From positions 1 to 38,905 of the forward strand of contig JAGRGH010000038.1 in assembly GCA_020445605.1 (NCBI GenBank): DNA of 38,905 nucleotides, given 5' to 3'. Numbering within the stretch: position 1 is the stretch's first letter; the number at the start of each line of letters is the position of its first letter. A program made the position numbers and the translations under genes. Positions 1 to 8,449 of the stretch are shown here, in pieces. The stretch is from Chromatiales bacterium (lineage in GTDB: Bacteria; Pseudomonadota; Gammaproteobacteria; JAGRGH01). The notes under the pieces are model-generated. The model did no database searches. It saw only the letters and a list, made by a program, of their open reading frames with translations, and had not been told where the DNA came from.

Positions 1-16
1 ACTGAGCTACGCCAGC
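1..16 (-). tRNA. possible 5' end of a tRNA gene cut by the window edge
   Basis: The minus strand reads GCTGGCGTAGCTCAGT into the left edge: a 7-base acceptor strand, TA, then the start of the D arm. In many gammaproteobacteria birA-coaX-SPOR is followed by a tRNA cluster (Thr/Tyr/Gly/Thr) and tufB, which would fit a tRNA-Thr here. Only 16 bases are visible, so identity and integrity cannot be judged. Confidence 0.4.
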
Positions 17-129
17 GTTCTTCGCAACACCGCAGTGCTGGTTTACGTCCCTGTAGCTTTGCCCAGCCTTTCATCCCTGAAAGGCGTTCGCGGCTTCGGA
101 AGCCATCTATATGGCTTCCGATGGCCTGC

Positions 130-164
130 GGCCAGCGCCACTCACCCAACTGAGCTACGCCAGC
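130..164 (-). pseudogene. tRNA 5' fragment in the internal repeat copy
   Basis: The minus strand from 164 begins GCTGGCGTAGCTCAGTTGG and could form a D stem (GCTC with GAGT). No matching 3' acceptor strand (CGCCAGC) or T arm follows before the next repeat copy. I read it as a truncated duplicate of the tRNA that seems to begin at the window edge, although a repeat that merely resembles a tRNA start is possible. Confidence 0.4.
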
Positions 165-293
165 GTTCTTCGCAACACCGCAGTGCTGGTTTACGTCCCT
201 GTAGCTTTGCCCAGCCCTTCGTCCTGAACGGCCGGTTGACCCTGAGGGATTGCGCGGCCGCGACATTTTCCCTGATCGCGGTCGTTCGTGCAG

Positions 294-992
294 TTACGGT
301 CTGGAAGCCACGAGGTCGTCGGCGCAGGCCTCGGTGCTGATGGCCACGTTGCCGGGCACGCCGTCGACCCCGGAAGCGAGCGGCCGCAGGTCGAAGTCGG
401 GATCGTTCAGGCGTACGCGAACCCACTGGCGTTCGCGGTCGCTGTAGCGCGGGCGAATCTCGGCACGAAACCCGCGGTTGGCGATGGCGTCGCGGCGCTT
501 TTCGGCATTTTCCATGCGCGCGTACAGGCCGAGCGAGATGGCATTTTCGAGCTCACCGCTGCGGAACAGCCAGACGTCCTGAATACCGCTCTGGCGCACC
601 TGCTGCAGGGTGCGCTCGGCGGATTCGCGCGTGGAGCGCGGCGGAATCAGCACCCAGAAGCCCACGCGCTCGCGTTCGGGATCGGCCTCGATGCGCGTTG
701 CGCTTGCGACCTTGTCCAGCGCGGCCACCAGCTTCAGGGCCGCCGCACGATCGGGCAGCACGCCGATGCGCCGGCAGGCCGAGGCCGCAACCAGGGCGCG
801 ACCGGAGGTCAGCGGCGAGGCGACGACCGTCGAAGGCGTGGACACCGGCTCGGCGCGCTCGCCCACGAGGCGGATCGGCACCAGCCCGGGCGAGTTGCCG
901 GTCAGCGGCAGCTGCGGCGGCGGTGTGCGCAGGCCGAGCCAGCTCGCGAGCGCGAGGTTCGCGACCAGAAGCAGCAGGAACAGGTTCCTCAT
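294..992 (-). CDS. SPOR-domain membrane protein
   Basis: A protein of 232 residues with one N-terminal membrane helix (about residues 3-20), a Pro-rich linker, and a C-terminal region of about 70 residues (110-182) with the pattern of a SPOR peptidoglycan-binding domain (GFWVLIPP, then SLGLYARMENAEKR). SPOR domains bind denuded glycan strands at the septum, so a periplasmic, membrane-anchored role in the cell envelope is expected. The ATG at 992 overlaps the coaX stop as ATGA, like the other junctions in this operon; an ATG two codons upstream (998) is the alternative. A short SPOR gene after coaX is a common gammaproteobacterial order. The domain call rests on pattern, and its exact function is unknown. 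Confidence 0.8.
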   Translation of the reverse strand: MRNLFLLLLVANLALASWLGLRTPPPQLPLTGNSPGLVPIRLVGERAEPVSTPSTVVASPLTSGRALVAASACRRIGVLPDRAAALKLVAALDKVASATRIEADPERERVGFWVLIPPRSTRESAERTLQQVRQSGIQDVWLFRSGELENAISLGLYARMENAEKRRDAIANRGFRAEIRPRYSDRERQWVRVRLNDPDFDLRPLASGVDGVPGNVAISTEACADDLVASRP

Positions 993-1741
993 GGACATGC
1001 CGCGGCGTAGCGTAGCAGCCCGCGCAACACCAGCGCCGGCTCGATGACGACCGATTCGCCCGGACAGACGGTGAACTGCGCGGCATCGCCGCCGGTACAG
1101 ACGACGCGCGGCCTGAGCCCGAGCAGGGCCTCGGCGCGTTCGAGTGCCAGCGCGAGGGTGCCGCAGTAGGCAAACGCGCGGCCGACGGCGATGGCCCCCG
1201 GCGTGGAATCGGCGAAATCCGCGCCCGGGGTTGCGGCCGGGTCCGCGTGCAGGGTGGTGCTGTTGCCAATCGCTGCCACCATCGCCGAGCGCCCGGGCAG
1301 GATCGCGCCGCCGTGGTGAATGCCGTCGGCAGCCAGCAGATCGATGGTCACGGCACTGCCGGCATCAATGATCAGACAGGGCGCGAGCCCCGCGCCGAAC
1401 GCGCCGATCATCGCCGCGAATCGATCGGCGCCGAGGTCGCCGGGCCGCGCATACGCGTTCGTGACGCCACAGGCCGATACCGGGGAGACGAACCGATCGA
1501 GCCGAACGCCGCACGTTTCGGCCCAGGCCCGGATCGCCACCCAGAGCGCCTCTGCGCCGACACAGCTCGCGACCATGCGGTCGGGAACGCCGCCACGCAT
1601 ATCCAGCCAGGCCACGAGTCCCTCGGGATCGCGTCCGTGCGCATGCGTGTCGATGGCGCCGAGCGTTCCCGCCGCGACATCCGCGGCCGCCACGCGCACG
1701 CGCGTGTTGCCGCAGTCCACGAGCCAGAGCGCACCGTTCAT
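989..1741 (-). CDS. coaX: type III pantothenate kinase
   Basis: CoaX phosphorylates pantothenate, the first step of coenzyme A synthesis, in the cytosol. The 250-residue length fits the family. Visible motifs are the N-terminal phosphate loop DCGNTR (9-14), PGDLGADR (100-107) of the pantothenate site, DAGSAVTID (126-134) and HHGGAILPG (142-150), in the order expected of the ASKHA fold. The start at 1741 is chosen because its ATG overlaps the birA stop as ATGA; a longer frame would run back into birA. Type III kinases typically use a monovalent cation and resist CoA feedback; this is family knowledge, not visible here. Confidence 0.95.
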   Translation of the reverse strand: MNGALWLVDCGNTRVRVAAADVAAGTLGAIDTHAHGRDPEGLVAWLDMRGGVPDRMVASCVGAEALWVAIRAWAETCGVRLDRFVSPVSACGVTNAYARPGDLGADRFAAMIGAFGAGLAPCLIIDAGSAVTIDLLAADGIHHGGAILPGRSAMVAAIGNSTTLHADPAATPGADFADSTPGAIAVGRAFAYCGTLALALERAEALLGLRPRVVCTGGDAAQFTVCPGESVVIEPALVLRGLLRYAAACP

Positions 1742-2721
1742 TTGCGCCTGCGCACGCTGACTTCGCCAGCGGCGTAGGTTTCGATCATGCCGTCGCGCCA
1801 CAGCCGCAGCGCGCCGTTTGGTTCGATGCCGGCGGCGCGACCATGCGTTTCGCGGCGGCCCTGATGAATCACCACCTCACGCCCGTCCAGCACATCGAAT
1901 GCGGGCCAGCGCGTGATCGACGCGGACAGTCCCTCCTTCGCGTAATGCTCGAGCGCCTGCCGCCAGCGCCACAGCAGCTGTGCAGCCAGCGCGTTGCGCG
2001 ATGGCGGAACGGGACACTGCCGGGCGAGGTCCGTAACCGGCTGGTCGATCGAGCTTGCAATGCGGTCGGGCAGGGACAGATTCACGCCAATGCCGGCGAC
2101 GACCTCGCACGGACCGTAGGCCTCGCCGACGAGTTCGATCAGCATGCCGCCGAGCTTGCGTCCGCCCGCGACGAGATCGTTCGGCCACTTGATGCCAATG
2201 CCCTGCGCGCCCATGGCAACCAGCGCCTCGGCCGCCGCGATGCCGAGCGCGATGCCGAGCCCGGCGAGTTCCGCCGGCGCACGCTCGAATCGCCAGCGAT
2301 ACGACAGATACACGCTCGCGCCGAACGGCGAATGCCAGCTGCGGCCGTGCCGGCCGCGACCGTGCGACTGCCACTCGGCCAGCACCGCCGCACCATGCGC
2401 GAGTTCACGCGCCCGGGCGTTCGTGGAGTCCGTCAGCGCGAGCAGGGAATAGCGCGGCCGCGGCACCGCGCCGATTGCGGCGAGCGCGGCATCGATGCGC
2501 CCGGCGTCGAGCAGTTCAACCGGCGTCAGCAGGTGATAGCCGCGCCCTTTCAGCGCACGGAAATCCACACCGAGTTCCGGCAGGTGCTGGATGCGTTTCC
2601 ACAACGCCGCACGGGTGATGCCGAGTTCGGCGCAGAGCGACTCGCCGGAGCGCACGGCGCCGTCGGCCAGCTGCGCGATCACGGGCAGGCAGCGTTCCGC
2701 CCAGTCCGGTGTCTCGCTCAT
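1738..2721 (-). CDS. birA: bifunctional biotin ligase / biotin operon repressor
   Basis: BirA makes biotinyl-5'-AMP and attaches biotin to the carrier subunit of acetyl-CoA carboxylase; with its DNA-binding domain it can also repress biotin genes. The 327 residues match the two-function form: a winged helix at about 1-65 (LCAELGITRAALWKRI), then the ligase core with GRGRHGRSW (121-129), KWPND (178-182) and KLGGMLIE (189-196), and a small C-terminal domain. The start codon overlaps the stop of the upstream acyltransferase gene as ATGA, and the stop overlaps coaX in the same way, implying translational coupling. No biotin operator or bio genes are seen in the window. Confidence 0.96.
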   Translation of the reverse strand: MSETPDWAERCLPVIAQLADGAVRSGESLCAELGITRAALWKRIQHLPELGVDFRALKGRGYHLLTPVELLDAGRIDAALAAIGAVPRPRYSLLALTDSTNARARELAHGAAVLAEWQSHGRGRHGRSWHSPFGASVYLSYRWRFERAPAELAGLGIALGIAAAEALVAMGAQGIGIKWPNDLVAGGRKLGGMLIELVGEAYGPCEVVAGIGVNLSLPDRIASSIDQPVTDLARQCPVPPSRNALAAQLLWRWRQALEHYAKEGLSASITRWPAFDVLDGREVVIHQGRRETHGRAAGIEPNGALRLWRDGMIETYAAGEVSVRRRK

Positions 2722-4064
2722 GTTCCCGGCGCCCGGTCCAGACGCCGCGCCAGACGCGCGAGCGCGGCGATCTGCCGCTCCACGGCCCCACGCTCGCGAC
2801 GCAGGGCACCGCGCAAACCACGCTGTCGCCAGAACAGGAAGAACACCCGCACATTGTCGACGATCCGCCGCCGCGCGCGAACCACGGCCGCCGCCGCGAT
2901 GGTCGCCGGCAGCAGCGTCGCGGCGTAGGCGATGCCCCAGCCCGCGCCGAACCCGCGCGTCACCAGCCAGGTCTGCACGCCCCAGAACGCGCCGTAGGCG
3001 GCAAACCCGGTCGCGATGCGGGCGCTGTCGTACTGATCGTCGCTGCGGGCGATCCGTCGACTCGCCCAGCGTGTGAGCAGAAACGGCAGCGCGGAATTCA
3101 GCGCGCCCCAGGCCGCAACCGGCACCAGCACCAGCACCACGAACAAGGTATGCAGCACGAAACGCCGCACGCTGGCCGAGTCGTAGCGCAGGTCAAGCTG
3201 ATAGTCGTTCAGGCCGAGCCATGCGCAGCGCTGCTGAAACCGCACGAGTTCGTCACGCGCCTGCGCCAGCCGCCGCGGGGCGCGTTGTTCGAGCAACCGC
3301 AGTGCGCCGATCAGGCGACGCTGCACGCGATAGCGTCGCGCCAGGGCCGCGCGCCGGTAACGCCCCGCCCGTCGGGTGAAGAAACGTTCCAGCCGTGCGG
3401 CAAAGTCGCGCTGTTCCCAGCTCTCCGCGTTGACGGTGACCGCGGCGAGCGCTTCGGCGATGGCATCGGTCAGGGCGTGTACGGCCTGCGGATCGCGTTC
3501 GTCACCCGCGGGCAGCACGAGCGGCGGTCCGAGTTCGACCGAGATCGTCGGTCGAAACTCGCCGAGCCCCGCAAACGTCAATCCCAACGGCACGACGGCG
3601 GGCGCGGTCGCGTTGCGCGCACGGGCGCCCAGTGCAATCCGCGCGGCACCGGTTTTCAGATCGCGCAGACGCGGATCGCCGTGACTCTGACCTTCGGGAA
3701 AGATCAGCAGCACCGCATCGCGCGCAAGCATTTCAAAGCAACGATCGAAACTCGCGAGGTTGCGTGACGGATCGCTGCCGGCGTCCTGGGCGCGCTCCAC
3801 GGGCACGGCCTGAACCAGCGCGAGAAACGGCCGCAGCAGCGGATTGCGAAACAGACCACTGCGTGCGATCGGATGCACGGGGCGTGCGACCGCCGCCTGG
3901 ACGACGAGTCCGTCGGCAAGCGCGCTGGCGTGATTCGCGCACAGCACGACGGGCCCCTGCAACGGCAGATGTTCGAGACCGTGCACCTCGAAGCGTCGGT
4001 AGAACACACGCACGATGAATACGCAGAAGCGTCGCCACAGGCGCTGCGCCGCGTGCGTGTTCAT
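2718..4064 (-). CDS. PlsC-type membrane acyltransferase
   Basis: A predicted phospholipid-synthesis acyltransferase of 448 residues. The acyltransferase block lies at about 25-230, with the catalytic His/Asp motif NHASALAD (44-51, spacing HX5D) and FPEGQS (122-127). This spacing and the FPEGxS motif resemble the Gpt2/Sct1-like glycerol-3-phosphate or dihydroxyacetone-phosphate acyltransferase branch more than short PlsC. The C-terminal third has hydrophobic segments (about 302-333 and 350-395) followed by an Arg-rich amphipathic tail, so it is an inner-membrane protein. The ATG at 4064 lies 2 nt after the M61 peptidase stop; the open frame continues upstream, but only as antisense-free overlap with that gene. 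Substrate cannot be told from sequence. Confidence 0.85.
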   Translation of the reverse strand: MNTHAAQRLWRRFCVFIVRVFYRRFEVHGLEHLPLQGPVVLCANHASALADGLVVQAAVARPVHPIARSGLFRNPLLRPFLALVQAVPVERAQDAGSDPSRNLASFDRCFEMLARDAVLLIFPEGQSHGDPRLRDLKTGAARIALGARARNATAPAVVPLGLTFAGLGEFRPTISVELGPPLVLPAGDERDPQAVHALTDAIAEALAAVTVNAESWEQRDFAARLERFFTRRAGRYRRAALARRYRVQRRLIGALRLLEQRAPRRLAQARDELVRFQQRCAWLGLNDYQLDLRYDSASVRRFVLHTLFVVLVLVPVAAWGALNSALPFLLTRWASRRIARSDDQYDSARIATGFAAYGAFWGVQTWLVTRGFGAGWGIAYAATLLPATIAAAAVVRARRRIVDNVRVFFLFWRQRGLRGALRRERGAVERQIAALARLARRLDRAPGT

Positions 4065-4066
4065 GC

Positions 4067-5884
4067 TCAGCCGTTCGCGCGGCGCCGGACGGTTTCCGCC
4101 TGCGGGGTTGCGACCAACCATGCCGCGCGCCGGCGCAGGCAATCGGCGTCGGCGTTCGAAGCGAGGCCGAGCGCGCAGACGGAATCGGCAGCGGCCGGCA
4201 GCGCGAGTTCGAACACGTTCAGCTCGTCGCGGCGGAACGCATGCACGCTCAACGTTCGTCCGGGCGCGATGCGGGCGATGCGGGCATCCAGACCGGCCGC
4301 GTCGCAACGCACGCCGTCGATCGCGACGATTTCATCACCTGCCGCAAGACCCGCCGCCTGTGCGGCCCCGCCATCGAACACCGAACCCAGGCGCACGACA
4401 CTGCCAGAAGCGAGCTTGACGCCCAGCCGGGCGGCGGCGGATTTCTCCGGCTCCGGCGCGCGCAGTCTGTATTCCACACCGACGTCCACGAGCAGTTCCG
4501 CGAGCGGCGGGTCTTCGGTGCCGTGCACGTAGCGCGCGAAGAAGGTCGAGAGGTCTTCTCCTGCAAGCCCGGACGCGAGTTGCTCCACCGTGCCTTCAGG
4601 CACCCCGCCGCTGCCCGGGCCGAAGTCGCGCCAGAGCACGCGCATGAGGTCATCGAGACTCGCCCTGCCATCGCTTGCACGGCGCAGTGCGAGATCGAGC
4701 GCTAGCGCGACCAGTGCGCCCTTCTGGTAATAGCTGACGATCGCGTTCGGTGCGTTCTCGTCCTGCTTGTAGAAGCGCGTCCAGGCATCGAAGCTCGATT
4801 CCGCAACGCTCTGGCGCAGACGCCCGCTGCCGCCGAGCACGCGGGTGATCGTCTCGGCCACCAGCCCCAGATAGGCATCCGTCGTGATCAGCCCCGCGCG
4901 CACCAGTGCGAGATCGTCGTAGTACGACGTGAAGCCCTCGAATATCCACAACTGGCGCGTATACACCTCGGCATCCAGCGCGGCATTCACGAATGCCGCC
5001 GGCTGGATACGTTTGACATTCCACAGATGAAAGTACTCGTGGCTTGCGAGCCCGAGCAGCCTGCGATACTCGGCGTCCGCTGCATCCAGCCCGGCGCGTG
5101 GCAGGGTGTTGCGCCCGGCGATCAGGCTGGTCGAGTCACAGTGTTCGAGACCACCATAGCCGTCGCCCACCACGGTGAGCAGGAACAGGTATTCATTCGG
5201 CGGCAGTTCACCGAACAGATCCGCATGGGTCGCGCAGATGCGTTGGAGATCGCCGGCAAGGCGATCCAGATCGCCATCGTGCCGGCCCGTGACCACCAGC
5301 CGATGCACAACCCCGCGCACGGGAAATTCGCGTGCATCGAATCGACCCATCTCGATCGGATGATCGATCAGCGTGTCGTAGTTCGAAGCCCGATAACGGC
5401 CGAACCCCCACGGCGCGGCGCCCGAGCGCGGCATGGAAGTCGCGACACGCCAGTCCGCACCGATCGGCACGGGCGGCGGTTCGACCTCAAGCTCACACGG
5501 CGCTGTGTCCTGACCGGCAACGCGCAGGAACACCGCCGCTCCGTTCGCATACGCATGCGTGGTATCGAGATGCGCGCCGCGCACGCTCATGTCCCAGGCA
5601 TAGACCTCGTATTCAACCGTGACCGGTCCCGCGCCCGCGGCGATCCGCCAGCTGTGTTTGTCGAGCTTGTCGAGCGCGAGCGGGCCACCCGGACCGCGTG
5701 CCGAGATCGACACGAGGTTTCGCGCAAAGTCGCGAATCATGTAGGAGCCGGGAATCCATGCCGGCATCGTCAGGCGCTGGCCGCCGGGAGCCGGATTCGG
5801 AATCGTCAGCGTGACATGAAAGCGATGCGCCTGTGGCGCGGCCGGACGCAGCCGGTAGAGCAACGGCTCGGCGACCGTGGTCAT
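4067..5884 (-). CDS. M61-family metallopeptidase with PDZ domain
   Basis: A 605-residue member of the M61 (glycyl aminopeptidase-like) family. The zinc site is HEYFH (282-286), with the third ligand probably Glu316 in the EGFTSYYDDL segment. GGLEH (244-248) and the WNVKRI segment after the zinc motif are also typical. A PDZ domain sits near residues 480-570 (VFDGGAAQAAGLAAGDEIVAIDG). I see no signal peptide, so it appears cytoplasmic. The start overlaps the stop of the upstream membrane-protein gene as ATGA. M61 members tend to cleave N-terminal Gly or Ala; the substrate here is unknown. Confidence 0.93.
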   Translation of the reverse strand: MTTVAEPLLYRLRPAAPQAHRFHVTLTIPNPAPGGQRLTMPAWIPGSYMIRDFARNLVSISARGPGGPLALDKLDKHSWRIAAGAGPVTVEYEVYAWDMSVRGAHLDTTHAYANGAAVFLRVAGQDTAPCELEVEPPPVPIGADWRVATSMPRSGAAPWGFGRYRASNYDTLIDHPIEMGRFDAREFPVRGVVHRLVVTGRHDGDLDRLAGDLQRICATHADLFGELPPNEYLFLLTVVGDGYGGLEHCDSTSLIAGRNTLPRAGLDAADAEYRRLLGLASHEYFHLWNVKRIQPAAFVNAALDAEVYTRQLWIFEGFTSYYDDLALVRAGLITTDAYLGLVAETITRVLGGSGRLRQSVAESSFDAWTRFYKQDENAPNAIVSYYQKGALVALALDLALRRASDGRASLDDLMRVLWRDFGPGSGGVPEGTVEQLASGLAGEDLSTFFARYVHGTEDPPLAELLVDVGVEYRLRAPEPEKSAAARLGVKLASGSVVRLGSVFDGGAAQAAGLAAGDEIVAIDGVRCDAAGLDARIARIAPGRTLSVHAFRRDELNVFELALPAAADSVCALGLASNADADCLRRRAAWLVATPQAETVRRRANG

Positions 5885-6540
5885 TTCCAGTTCTGCACGG
5901 CGCGTTCGGCAACGTCGTTGTCCGCACGCGCGATGAGCCCGCTCGTGCTGATCGACACCTTGTAACGCGCCATGTCGACCATGGGCAGATAGGTTGCGCT
6001 GCCGTATTGCGCATCCAGCCAGCCGAGCCAGCGCGGGTGCTCACGAACCAGGCTCCACAGATCCAGCGTCTCACTGGCGTTGAGGTCGTGCACCTCGCGT
6101 GGTCCGCTGCGTTCGCGGCTGATGTCACGGAACCGTCCGGCGATGCGATCGAGGCGATAGAGCGTGTCGAACCCGGCAAGAATGGCCGGTCCCCGCCACT
6201 TGAGCACGCGCGCATCGAGCTGCCATTCGTCGCCCGCGAGGTTGAACATCTCGATGGGCCGCTCGTCATCGGCACGATCGAGACGCGCGACGAAACGCTG
6301 CGGTGACACCTGCACCAGTTCCAGTGTCGCAACCGGCCGTTCGTGCGTGAGGCGATGATAGGTATGCAGATCGAGCCCGGCCAGGCCGAGCACGGCGGCA
6401 AGCACGCCCAGCACCGTTGCATTGCCCACGCGCCAGGTCGCGCTGAATGCCCGCCCGCTGCGCAGACGTCGCGCACCGGAGACCAGCAGAAGCGCGGCGC
6501 CGAATGCGCACAGTCCGACCGCGAGCCACAGCAGGTTCAT
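5881..6540 (-). CDS. conserved-looking membrane protein of unknown function
   Basis: 219 residues with two N-terminal membrane helices (about 3-21 and 40-58), then a soluble domain of about 150 residues rich in Trp and Arg (LKWRGP, WSLVREHPRWLGWLD) that should sit on one face of the membrane. I do not recognise a named domain. It starts 34 bp after lpdA and its stop overlaps the M61 gene start as ATGA, so it bridges the pyruvate dehydrogenase genes and the M61/birA genes in one probable transcript. The overlap suggests co-expression with the peptidase; a functional link is only a guess. Confidence 0.8.
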   Translation of the reverse strand: MNLLWLAVGLCAFGAALLLVSGARRLRSGRAFSATWRVGNATVLGVLAAVLGLAGLDLHTYHRLTHERPVATLELVQVSPQRFVARLDRADDERPIEMFNLAGDEWQLDARVLKWRGPAILAGFDTLYRLDRIAGRFRDISRERSGPREVHDLNASETLDLWSLVREHPRWLGWLDAQYGSATYLPMVDMARYKVSISTSGLIARADNDVAERAVQNWK

Positions 6541-6574
6541 CGTGGTGCTGCCCGGAACGCGCTACACACCGGCC

Positions 6575-8344
6575 TCAGGACTTGCGCTCGCGTTTCGGCA
6601 CGTACAGGTCCGTGATCGTGCCGGCGGCCATCTCGGCGCCGAAACAAACGGTTTCAGCCAGCGTCGGGTGCGGATGAATCGTGAGCCCCAGATCGTCCAT
6701 GTCCGCGCCCATCTCGAGTGCCAGCACCGTTTCGGCAATCAGTTCGCCGGCGTTGCGCCCAACGATGCCGGCACCGAGCAGGCGGCGGGTTTCCTTCTCA
6801 AACACCAGCTTCGTCACGCCATCGGTCGCACCGATGCCGAGTGCGCGACCGCTCGCGGCCCATGGAAACTTTGCAACGTCGACCTCGATGTCTTTTGCCT
6901 TCGCCTCGGCCTCGGACAGGCCCATCCATGCGACCTCGGGATTCGTGTAGGCAACGGATGGAATCGTCAATGGCTCGAACGCGACCTTGTGCCCGGCAAT
7001 CGATTCCGCCGCGACCTTCGCCTCGTGCGTGGCCTTGTGCGCGAGCATCGGCTGACCGCAGATGTCACCGATCGCATAGATGTGCGGAACATTCGTGCGC
7101 CGTTCGGCATCGACCGCGATGAAGCCGCGCGCATCGACCTCGACGCCCGCGGCCTGCGCATCGATGCGATCGCCGTTCGGCCGTCGACCGATCGCGACCA
7201 GCACGCGATCGAAGGTCGCGCTTGCCGGCGCCTTGCCGCCTTCGAACGAAACATGCATGCCATCGTCCGCGGCTTCGATCGCAGTCACCCTGGTGCCGAG
7301 GTAGATCGCCTCGTAGCGCTTCTTCACGACACCCGTAAACGCGCGCACGAGATCGGCGTCCGCGCCGGGCATGAGCTGGTCGGTCAGCTCGACGACAGTG
7401 ACCTTCGACCCCAGCGCCTGGTAGACCGTCGCCATCTCCAGACCGATGATCCCGCCGCCGACGACGAGCAGTCGTTCGGGGATGTCGGCCAGTTCCAGCG
7501 CGCCGGTCGAATCGAGCATGCGCGGATCTTCGTTCGGCCAAGCGTCGATCTTCGTGACGCGCGAGCCGGCGGCGATGATGCAATGCTCAAAGCCGACGGT
7601 CTTCTTCACACCGTCGTTGTCGACTTCGATCGTGTTCGGGCTCATGAATCGGCCGACCCCGGTCACGACCTCGACCTTGCGCCGTTTCGCGAGCCCGGCA
7701 AGTCCGTCGGTGAGTTTCGCGACGACACCGGCCTTGTGCCTGCGCATCTGCTCGATGTCGATCTCGGGCGCACCGAAGCGCACGCCGCGCTCGGCGCAAT
7801 GCGCGACGTCATGCAGGATCTCCGCGGTATGCAGCAGGGCCTTTGACGGGATGCAGCCCACATTCAGGCAGACCCCGCCGAGTTGCGGAAACCGTTCGAT
7901 CAGAACGACACGCTTGCCAAGATCGGCGGCACGAAACGCCGCCGTATAGCCGCCCGGACCTGCGCCGAGGACGACGACTTCGGTCGTAATGTCCACGCTG
8001 TCCGGTGCCGTGCCGGCAGCTGCCACCGGCACCGACGCCGCTTTCGCCTCTTCCGCGGGCTTCTGTTCGGGCGCGGCTGGCGCAACTGCCGCAGCGGCGC
8101 CACCGGCCGCCTCGATCTCGACAATCGCGGCACCCTCGCCGACCTTGTCGCCGACCGCAACGAGCACCTTTCGGACCTTGCCGGCGGCGGTCGACGGGAT
8201 CTCCATCGTCGCCTTGTCGCTTTCCAGCGTGATGAGCGACTGCTCGACGGCGACCTCGTCGCCGGGCTTTACGAGCACCTCGATGACATCGACCTGGTCG
8301 AAATCGCCGATATCCGGAACCTTGATCGCAATCGTCTCAGTCAT
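6575..8344 (-). CDS. lpdA: dihydrolipoyl dehydrogenase (E3) with N-terminal lipoyl domain
   Basis: E3 reoxidises the dihydrolipoyl groups of the pyruvate dehydrogenase complex, passing electrons through a disulfide and FAD to NAD+. The 589 residues start with a lipoyl domain (about 3-78, lipoyl Lys44 in ESDKATMEI), then an Ala/Pro linker, then the flavoprotein: FAD loop GAGPGG (127-132), redox pair Cys159/Cys164 in CLNVGC, and near the C-terminus HPHPTLAE with the catalytic His-Glu. An E3 carrying its own lipoyl domain is known in proteobacterial PDH clusters. The ATG at 8344 is preferred to an in-frame GTG directly before it. It is the third gene after aceE and aceF, 105 bp downstream of aceF. 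Confidence 0.96.
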   Translation of the reverse strand: MTETIAIKVPDIGDFDQVDVIEVLVKPGDEVAVEQSLITLESDKATMEIPSTAAGKVRKVLVAVGDKVGEGAAIVEIEAAGGAAAAVAPAAPEQKPAEEAKAASVPVAAAGTAPDSVDITTEVVVLGAGPGGYTAAFRAADLGKRVVLIERFPQLGGVCLNVGCIPSKALLHTAEILHDVAHCAERGVRFGAPEIDIEQMRRHKAGVVAKLTDGLAGLAKRRKVEVVTGVGRFMSPNTIEVDNDGVKKTVGFEHCIIAAGSRVTKIDAWPNEDPRMLDSTGALELADIPERLLVVGGGIIGLEMATVYQALGSKVTVVELTDQLMPGADADLVRAFTGVVKKRYEAIYLGTRVTAIEAADDGMHVSFEGGKAPASATFDRVLVAIGRRPNGDRIDAQAAGVEVDARGFIAVDAERRTNVPHIYAIGDICGQPMLAHKATHEAKVAAESIAGHKVAFEPLTIPSVAYTNPEVAWMGLSEAEAKAKDIEVDVAKFPWAASGRALGIGATDGVTKLVFEKETRRLLGAGIVGRNAGELIAETVLALEMGADMDDLGLTIHPHPTLAETVCFGAEMAAGTITDLYVPKRERKS

Positions 8345-8449
8345 CACGACACCCGTTCTTGTTCACACACTCCAGCCGTTGTTCGCAATGACCACGGCCT
8401 CTTGTCATTGTTGAGTTCGGACAGTCCTGGCGAACCGACCGAACTGCAA

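Larger units (their letters stand above)
1..215. repeat. 67-bp direct repeat pair, period 148 bp
   Basis: Bases 1-67 and 149-215 are identical, and similarity decays over the next dozen bases (68-80 against 216-227). The 81 bp between them hold two perfect hairpins: 67-84 (stem CCTTTCA/TGAAAGG, loop TCCC) and 97-120 (stem CGGAAGCCAT/ATGGCTTCCG, loop CTAT). Read on the minus strand, each copy ends with the first bases of a tRNA. The left copy runs into the window edge, so the number of copies is unknown. It may be a duplicated tRNA leader or a member of a dispersed intergenic repeat family. Confidence 0.9.

Noticed and set aside
130-164. Complete tRNA gene in the internal repeat copy
   Set aside because: No matching 3' acceptor strand, anticodon stem or T arm follows the D-arm-like sequence.
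1843-2928. Long plus-strand open frame opposite birA and the acyltransferase
   Set aside because: It is antisense to genes with clear catalytic motifs, has Arg/Ala/Pro-biased shadow composition and no recognisable domain.
6422-7846. 474-codon plus-strand open frame opposite lpdA
   Set aside because: Long antisense frames are expected in high-GC DNA, and lpdA on the other strand has full cofactor and redox motifs.
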